Shown here: positions 7,003 to 10,411 of the stretch, in pieces
Layout of the letters: the number at the start of each line of letters is the position of its first letter
How positions within the stretch are numbered: position 1 is the stretch's first letter
Source of the DNA: SZUA-430 sp964647355
GTDB lineage: Bacteria > Pseudomonadota > Alphaproteobacteria > Micropepsales > Micropepsaceae
Reading direction: 5' to 3'
Length of the DNA stretch: 10,411 nt
NCBI GenBank assembly: GCA_964647355.1
Contig: CAZYGK010000113.1
Location: 1 to 10,411 of the forward strand
Notes under the pieces: model-generated
What the model was told of the DNA's origin: nothing
What the model saw: only the letters and a program-made list of their open reading frames with translations
The model's database searches: none
Made by a program: the position numbers and the translations under genes

Positions 7003-7070
7003 GCTTCCTCTAAGCACCGTCCGCATCGCCTAGGGCTTTGATGCGGGCCGTCGGTGTGCCTAGAGGCAGC
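7003..7070 (-). promoter_or_regulatory. Long leader stem-loop overlapping the end of the leucine leader ORF
   Basis: The 15-nt arms 7070-7056 (GCTGCCTCTAGGCAC) and 7017-7003 (GTGCTTAGAGGAAGC) pair at 14 of 15 positions: 13 Watson-Crick pairs, one G-U and one G-A mismatch. The enclosed loop holds a second perfect 7-bp stem, CCGCATC / GATGCGG (7046-7040 and 7027-7021). The 5' arm contains the final Ser-Cys-Leu codons and the TAG stop of the leader ORF. A ribosome that finishes the leader peptide would therefore cover that arm, and a ribosome stalled on the Leu codons just upstream would also affect it. This is the geometry of ribosome-mediated attenuation. The pairing is directly visible; the mechanism is inferred. 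Confidence 0.6.
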
Positions 7071-7188
7071 TAAGCAGAAGCAGTCCGAGGTCGTTCCGAA
7101 GAGACAGGTGAGACGGCGTAAGCGCGCGCGAACGAGCGCAAGGAGCGAAGGCTCCCGCAATCCCGTTCGTTGTACGCACTGCACGCAT
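7060..7188 (-). CDS. Leucine-rich leader peptide upstream of leuA (LeuL-like)
   Basis: A 42-codon ORF opens with ATG at 7188 and ends with TAG at 7062-7060. An in-frame TGA lies four codons before the ATG. A GAGG ribosome site lies 10 nt before it. The peptide has 9 Leu, and 6 of its last 10 residues are Leu (encoded CTC, CTG, CTT, CTG, CTT, CTC), ending LGLLLLSCL. It lies 117 nt upstream of leuA on the same strand and overlaps a strong stem-loop. Leader peptides with runs of the regulated amino acid are the classic sensor of charged tRNA in attenuators such as the enterobacterial leu operon, and attenuators of this type are predicted for leuA in alphaproteobacteria. The N-terminal part is not Leu-rich and a shorter start such as the GTG at codon 4 is possible. 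The product itself is expected to have no function beyond its translation. Confidence 0.65.
   Translation of the reverse strand: MRAVRTTNGIAGAFAPCARSRALTPSHLSLRNDLGLLLLSCL
7129..7169 (-). repeat. Hairpin inside the leader ORF
   Basis: On the minus strand, CGAACGGG (7169-7162) pairs with CTCGTTCG (7136-7129), including one G-U, around an inner perfect stem GGAGC-CTTC-GCTCC (7155-7142). It lies in the first half of the leader ORF. In attenuators an early hairpin of this kind can act as a transcription pause site that synchronises polymerase and ribosome; that role is inference. Confidence 0.4.
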
Positions 7189-7381
7189 ACTTGTCTTGCC
7201 TCACACGCCGGCGAGCTTTGGCCGGCATTCACCATACGTTGGCGCCGTTAAGACCCCGTGAAATTCGCAGTCTAAACCCGCACCATTGTTGAGAGAATCA
7301 ATAGGCCGAATCGCCGGACCGGGCAACGACAAACCTCGCGAATTTGCTACATTTTCGAGGCCCCCGGCCGAAAGGACTCAC
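7189..7381. promoter_or_regulatory. Divergent intergenic region between the leuA leader and the dioxygenase gene
   Basis: These 193 bp should carry the promoters of both leuA (minus) and the dioxygenase gene (plus). No box matches the consensus well. The best plus-strand candidate is an extended -10 like TGCTACATT (7346-7353 region), without a clear -35. An 8-bp inverted repeat AAATTCGC (7261-7268) / GCGAATTT (7338-7345) could be a pair of operator half-sites but may be chance. A GCCGGC / GCCGGC hairpin (about 7207-7226) lies just upstream of the leader ribosome site. Confidence 0.3.
7371..7376 (+). promoter_or_regulatory. Ribosome binding site that decides the GTG start of the dioxygenase
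   Basis: AAAGGA lies 5 nt before the GTG at 7382, a near-ideal Shine-Dalgarno and spacing. It argues for the GTG over the upstream in-frame TTG at 7286, whose extra 32 residues show no domain character. Confidence 0.75.
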
Positions 7382-8116
7382 GTGCCCGACAAGCTCCAAA
7401 CCGACGGCTTCGCCCTTGTCGAGCGCGTGCTCGGCGCGGCCCAAATCGAGCCGTTGCGACGCCTCGCCGGCCAAGGCACGAGCCTGAGCCGCAGCGGCAG
7501 CGCCTATGGCGGCCGCAACCTGCTGAGCCTGCCGGAAGTGAGGAATTTGGCGGCAAATCGCGCGATCCGCGACGTGATCGAACCCGTGATCGGCACCGCC
7601 GCCATTCCCGTCCGCGCCCTCTTTTTCGACAAGACGCCGGACGCCAATTGGCCGGTCCTCTGGCATCAGGACCTGACCATCGCGGTCGCCGAACGCCACG
7701 ACCGCGAAGGCTGGGGCCCCTGGTCGGTCAAGGCGGGCATCCCTCACGTTGAACCGCCGCCCGGCCTCCTCGCCGCCATGCTGACGATCCGCCTGCACCT
7801 GGACGACTGCCACGCCGATAACGGCCCCTTGCGCGTCATCCCCGGCAGCCACAACCTTGGCCGCCTCTCCCGCGAGCGCATCCAAACGATCCGTCAGCAA
7901 ACGCCGGAAGTGACCTGCATCGCGCCCGAGGGTTCAGCGCTGTTGATGCGCCCGCTCCTGCTCCACGCTTCGTCGCCCGCAAAGACACCCGCGCACCGCC
8001 GCGTGCTCCACATCGAGTTCGCGCCGGAAGAAGCACTGCCCGCGCCGCTCAGCTGGGCGTTTGCTCACGCCGGCGGCGGCTCGGACGGCGCCGCCTTGGC
8101 CGAAGGCAGTGCATAG
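7382..8116 (+). CDS. Phytanoyl-CoA dioxygenase family Fe(II)/2-oxoglutarate oxygenase
   Basis: The protein is 244 aa from the GTG start and begins MPDKLQTDGFALVERVL, the usual opening of this family ('.. dGF.vv..vl'). The jelly-roll core shows the HxD iron motif WHQD (His95, Asp97) in WPVLWHQDLTI. It also has the family block DDCHADNGPLRVIPGSHNLG (141-160), the distal His195 in LLLHASSPA, and an Arg at 206/207 (HRRVLHIEF) placed to bind 2-oxoglutarate. All residues needed for catalysis appear present, so an active oxygenase is expected. The substrate cannot be told; the family acts on acyl-CoAs, secondary metabolites, halogenation substrates and others. The gene stands alone, divergent from leuA. 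Its last 52 nt overlap the coding end of the convergent membrane-protein gene, and no terminator is visible in the overlap. Confidence 0.88.
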   Translation: MPDKLQTDGFALVERVLGAAQIEPLRRLAGQGTSLSRSGSAYGGRNLLSLPEVRNLAANRAIRDVIEPVIGTAAIPVRALFFDKTPDANWPVLWHQDLTIAVAERHDREGWGPWSVKAGIPHVEPPPGLLAAMLTIRLHLDDCHADNGPLRVIPGSHNLGRLSRERIQTIRQQTPEVTCIAPEGSALLMRPLLLHASSPAKTPAHRRVLHIEFAPEEALPAPLSWAFAHAGGGSDGAALAEGSA

Positions 8117-8799
8117 ACCGTCGAATACAGTTCCCAGAACCGCCGCCCGTCACGGTGTACGAGCCAAGCGTTGCCGACGATCGTGACCCACGCGACCGCA
8201 ACGGTCAGCCACTCGAGCACAACGTCGGACAGCGCCTGAGATGCCACAATCACACAGAGCAAAACGCTAACAGCGACGACAATAACGAGCTCCACCAGAT
8301 CCCGCTTAAGCCACGCTGCGAATTGCCGCCCGACCTGCTTCACATCCGGCGCATAGTCGTCGAGCGTGGCGAACCGCAACGCCTGATAAACGGCAGCCAA
8401 TCCCATGATCGCGCTCGCCGTCGACGAGAAATACCAAATGCCCCACGGCGCCACCCCGTTCGCACGCGGCGAGAGGCACGCGAAGCTCACGAACTGTGCA
8501 AGGCCCATCAGCATCAATGGCCAAACATCGCTGACCCCACCGCGTGGCGTCGCCACCGGCAGATAGAGCTGGCGCTGGAACGCCAGAACCGCGAACACGA
8601 ACGCGCCGAGCCAGAGCGAGAGCAGAACCGCCTGATCGCGTTCGGCATAAAAGATGTCGATGAGAACGACGGCAGCAAGCGCCAGCACACCGCTTTGCAC
8701 CAAACCGGATGTGATCTGAAAGACCACGACATTATGGTCGCGCAGCCTCGCCCGCAGCGTCTCGCTGTCGAAGATATGCGGAACCGGCCCCTCGGTCAT
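8065..8799 (-). CDS. Hypothetical six-helix integral membrane protein downstream of purT
   Basis: A 244-aa protein with a 20-residue polar N-terminus and about six hydrophobic segments: roughly 24-50, 57-75, 91-109, 118-143, 168-189 and 192-214. A charged loop (about 145-167, DDYAPDVKQVGRQFAAWLKRD) separates helices 4 and 5. The tail is short, Pro/Ala-rich and soluble. I do not recognise the family and no catalytic motif stands out. The ATG at 8799 overlaps the purT stop as ATGA, which fixes this start and implies translational coupling with purT. The reading frame stays open upstream inside purT, but that stretch is out-of-frame purT sequence. The 3' end (8065-8116) overlaps the convergent dioxygenase gene. 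A membrane role near purine or formate metabolism is only a guess from position. Confidence 0.8.
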   Translation of the reverse strand: MTEGPVPHIFDSETLRARLRDHNVVVFQITSGLVQSGVLALAAVVLIDIFYAERDQAVLLSLWLGAFVFAVLAFQRQLYLPVATPRGGVSDVWPLMLMGLAQFVSFACLSPRANGVAPWGIWYFSSTASAIMGLAAVYQALRFATLDDYAPDVKQVGRQFAAWLKRDLVELVIVVAVSVLLCVIVASQALSDVVLEWLTVAVAWVTIVGNAWLVHRDGRRFWELYSTVYALPSAKAAPSEPPPA

Positions 8800-9977
8800 G
8801 CGACCGGCCGCACGGCCGCTGCGACCTCCTTCGCCCTCGCCCGCGCAGCATCGACGTTGTCGGCCCGCGCAAGCGCCACACCCATGCGCCGCTTCTTGAA
8901 CGCCTCCGGCTTGCCGAAGAGGCGCACTTCGCTGCCCGGCACCGAAAGCGCTGCGGCCACGCCCTCGAACGCGATGCCCTTCGCTTCCATGCCGCCGTAG
9001 ATCACGGCGCTTGCGCCGGGCACACGCAGCGAGGTGTCGACCGGCAACCCCAAGATCGCCCGCGCATGCAACGCGAACTCGCTCTGGTGCTGCGACACCA
9101 GCGTGACGAGCCCCGTGTCGTGCGGCCGCGGACTGACCTCCGAAAACCAAACGTCGTCGCCCTTGATAAAGAGCTCGACACCGAAGATGCCCGCGCCGCC
9201 CAGCTTGTCGGCAATCGCCTTCGCCATGGCGCGCGACGTCTCGAGCGCCGCCTTCGTCATCGGCTGCGCCTGCCACGATTCCACATAATCGCCGTCGACC
9301 TGCACATGCCCGATCGGCTCGCAGAACGACGTGCCGCCCGCGTGACGAACAGTAAGCAGCGTGATCTCGAAATCGAACTTGATCTCGCTCTCGACGATGA
9401 CGCGGGCCTGCTTCACGCGGCCCGCCGCCATCGCATAGTCCCACGCCTTCGCGACTTGATCCGGATCCTTGATCTTCGACTGACCCTTACCCGAGGACGA
9501 CATCACCGGCTTCACGAAGCACGGATACCCGATCCCGCCGTCGATCGCCTTCTGCAGCTCCTCAAGCGACGAGCAGAACGCGTATTTCGAGGTCGCAAGG
9601 CCGCACTCTTCCGCGGCAAGCTTGCGGATACGCTCTCGGTTCATCGTGATATGCGCCGCATTCGCCGTCGGAATAACCCGCGCGAGCCCCTCAGCCTCGA
9701 TCCGCACCAACTCATCGGTCGCAATCGCCTCGATCTCGGGCACGATGAGATGCGGCCGCTCCTTCTCGACAAGCGCGCGCACCGCCTTAGCGTCCGTCAT
9801 ATCGATCACATGGGCCCGGTGCGCCACCTGATGCCCCGGCGCGTTCGCATAGCGGTCGACGGCGATCACTTCGACGCCCAGCCGCTGCAGCTCGATCACG
9901 ACCTCTTTGCCGAGCTCTCCCGCCCCCAGCATCATCACCTTCACGGCCGACGGCGACAGCGGCGTCCCAATGCGCAT
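8796..9977 (-). CDS. purT: Formate-dependent phosphoribosylglycinamide formyltransferase (PurT)
   Basis: PurT makes formyl-GAR from GAR, formate and ATP through a formyl-phosphate intermediate, bypassing the folate-dependent PurN in purine synthesis. The protein is 393 aa, against 392 in E. coli, and collinear throughout. Landmarks are MMLGAGELGKEVVIELQRLG (15-34), VDRYANAPGHQVAHR (40-54), VPEIEAIATD (79-88), the ATP-grasp loop SSSGKGQ (160-166), FDFEITLLTV (201-210) and FSEVSPRPHDTG (278-289). Glu268, Glu280 and Asp287 match the E. coli metal and substrate residues with a one-residue offset. The ATG at 9977 has GGGAG (9985-9989) 7 nt upstream and lies 4 nt after the stop of the small membrane protein gene. 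Longer in-frame starts up to 10043 run back into that gene and are not needed. The next gene overlaps its stop by ATGA. Confidence 0.97.
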   Translation of the reverse strand: MRIGTPLSPSAVKVMMLGAGELGKEVVIELQRLGVEVIAVDRYANAPGHQVAHRAHVIDMTDAKAVRALVEKERPHLIVPEIEAIATDELVRIEAEGLARVIPTANAAHITMNRERIRKLAAEECGLATSKYAFCSSLEELQKAIDGGIGYPCFVKPVMSSSGKGQSKIKDPDQVAKAWDYAMAAGRVKQARVIVESEIKFDFEITLLTVRHAGGTSFCEPIGHVQVDGDYVESWQAQPMTKAALETSRAMAKAIADKLGGAGIFGVELFIKGDDVWFSEVSPRPHDTGLVTLVSQHQSEFALHARAILGLPVDTSLRVPGASAVIYGGMEAKGIAFEGVAAALSVPGSEVRLFGKPEAFKKRRMGVALARADNVDAARARAKEVAAAVRPVA

Positions 9978-9981
9978 GACT

Positions 9982-10185
9982 TCACTCCCACTCGTCTTCA
10001 TTGCGAATGGCCCGGTAATAGCCCCACGCCGCCCACGCCGCAAAGCCGAGCGCCGCCACCATCAGCACAATCCAGAAACCCTGCACGACGATCTTGGGGA
10101 TAGCGAACGCCTGCTCGGCCCACGCGACGGAAAGGCCCAGCGCCACCGCAACGAGCGCCAGCGCGGCCGACCGGATCGACTTCAT
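9982..10185 (-). CDS. Small hypothetical membrane protein upstream of purT
   Basis: A 67-aa protein with two hydrophobic stretches. Residues 5-28 resemble a signal peptide or first helix (ending AWAEQAFA, a plausible signal-peptidase-like Ala-x-Ala site). Residues 32-57 form a clear transmembrane helix, followed by a charged tail RAIRNEDEWE. I do not recognise the family. The ATG at 10185 lies exactly 4 nt after the stop of the upstream gene and is preferred over a GTG at 10206, which overlaps that gene. The stop is 4 nt before purT. Two tight junctions and uniform codon use support a real gene despite its size. No function can be assigned. Confidence 0.65.
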   Translation of the reverse strand: MKSIRSAALALVAVALGLSVAWAEQAFAIPKIVVQGFWIVLMVAALGFAAWAAWGYYRAIRNEDEWE

Positions 10186-10189
10186 GAGA

Positions 10190-10411
10190 TCAGTGCGGGT
10201 AAACACGATCGAACGCGTCGATCAGGATCTGCCGGTTCGCCGGCTGCCCCTCGATCACGAGAACGTCGTCTTGAAACGTAGTGCCGGGCGAGGCGACCTC
10301 AGTCCAGATATGCGAGGTCGGCACCGCCCACGACGGATCGTCGAGCGTGCCGGCCGCCACGAAGACGAACTCCGTGCCCGTCAGCGGCTCATGCCACATC
10401 CTGACCCCGCA
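10190..10411 (-). CDS. GFA (CENP-V / formaldehyde-activating) family protein, N-terminus cut by window edge
   Basis: Only the last 73 codons lie inside the window. They begin CGVRMWHEPLTGTEFVFVAA, followed by GTLDDPSWAVPTSHIWTEV, and end in AFDRVYPH. The Cys-Gly at the edge fits the second half of a CxxCG zinc motif, and 'aGtLDDPs...P..HIWt' is typical of the C-terminus of GFA-family beta-fold proteins. Family members include glutathione-dependent formaldehyde-activating enzyme, but most bacterial members have no proven substrate. An internal ATG at 10399 should not be taken as the start, because the conserved motif continues upstream of it. It is the first visible gene of a four-gene minus-strand group with the small membrane protein, purT and the six-helix protein. 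The assignment is from motif memory and needs the rest of the gene to confirm. Confidence 0.65.
   Translation of the reverse strand, partial: CGVRMWHEPLTGTEFVFVAAGTLDDPSWAVPTSHIWTEVASPGTTFQDDVLVIEGQPANRQILIDAFDRVYPH

Noticed and set aside
5459..7033. Plus-strand open frame of 524 codons opposite leuA
   Set aside because: Shadow of leuA; Arg/His/Asp-rich repetitive composition and no start signal or motif.
6996..7235. 79-codon minus-strand ORF in the leuA leader
   Set aside because: It overlaps the leucine-rich leader ORF in another frame, is Arg/Cys-rich, lacks a leucine tract and resembles no known protein. The leader frame with the Leu run explains the region better.
7261..7345. AAATTCGC / GCGAATTT inverted repeat as a regulator operator
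   Set aside because: Only 8 bp with a 69-bp separation and no flanking extension; could easily be chance, so mentioned but not called as a separate site.
7286..7381. N-terminal extension of the dioxygenase from a TTG at 7286
   Set aside because: The GTG at 7382 has an excellent AAAGGA site 5 nt upstream and begins at the family's usual N-terminus; the extension has no domain character.
8065..9444. 459-codon version of the membrane protein starting inside purT
   Set aside because: The first 215 codons are out-of-frame purT sequence; the ATGA junction at 8799 gives the natural start and a clean membrane protein.
9066..10103. Plus-strand open frame of 345 codons opposite purT
   Set aside because: Antisense to a full-length canonical PurT; composition of a GC-rich shadow.

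Overview
The window is GC-rich and reads as chromosomal DNA of an alphaproteobacterium, most likely a member of the Hyphomicrobiales (Rhizobiales). This rests on the mreB-mreC-mreD-mrdA-rodA gene order, the alphaproteobacterial look of the MreB, PBP2 and LeuA proteins, and the codon use. The genus cannot be named from the sequence alone. No mobile element, tRNA, rRNA or CRISPR array was seen.

Left part (1-5317, minus strand): the cell-elongation (rod-shape) cluster. In transcription order it is mreB, mreC, mreD, mrdA (PBP2) and rodA; the window edge cuts the C-terminus of rodA. MreB filaments, the MreC/MreD membrane module, the PBP2 transpeptidase and the RodA glycosyltransferase together form the elongasome that builds side-wall peptidoglycan. 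mreC to rodA are packed with exactly 4 nt between each stop and the next ATG. A 71-nt spacer holding a 9-bp hairpin separates mreB from mreC. The middle of mreB is replaced by exactly 100 N. Comparison with E. coli MreB suggests that about 319 nt are really missing there.

Middle (5387-7188, minus strand): leuA (2-isopropylmalate synthase), preceded by a long leader. The leader holds a short ORF (7060-7188, 42 codons) ending in a leucine-dense tract (LGLLLLSCL then stop). Its last codons form one arm of a 15-nt stem, and a small GC hairpin followed by TTT lies just before leuA. This has the layout of a leucine-sensing transcription attenuator and is the most interesting regulatory feature here.

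Right part: a divergent plus-strand gene (7382-8116) encodes a phytanoyl-CoA dioxygenase-family Fe(II)/2-oxoglutarate oxygenase. Facing it is a minus-strand group (8065-10411): a GFA-family (CENP-V/formaldehyde-activating fold) protein cut by the window edge, a 67-aa membrane protein, purT (formate-dependent GAR transformylase) and a six-helix membrane protein of unknown function. The last gene overlaps the dioxygenase gene tail-to-tail by 52 coding bases.

Most of the window is conserved housekeeping DNA. The points worth a second look are the leuA attenuator, a putative Cys3-His zinc site in PBP2, the repeated 4-nt junctions, the intercistronic hairpins, the MreB gap and the GFA/PurT operon with two unknown membrane proteins.
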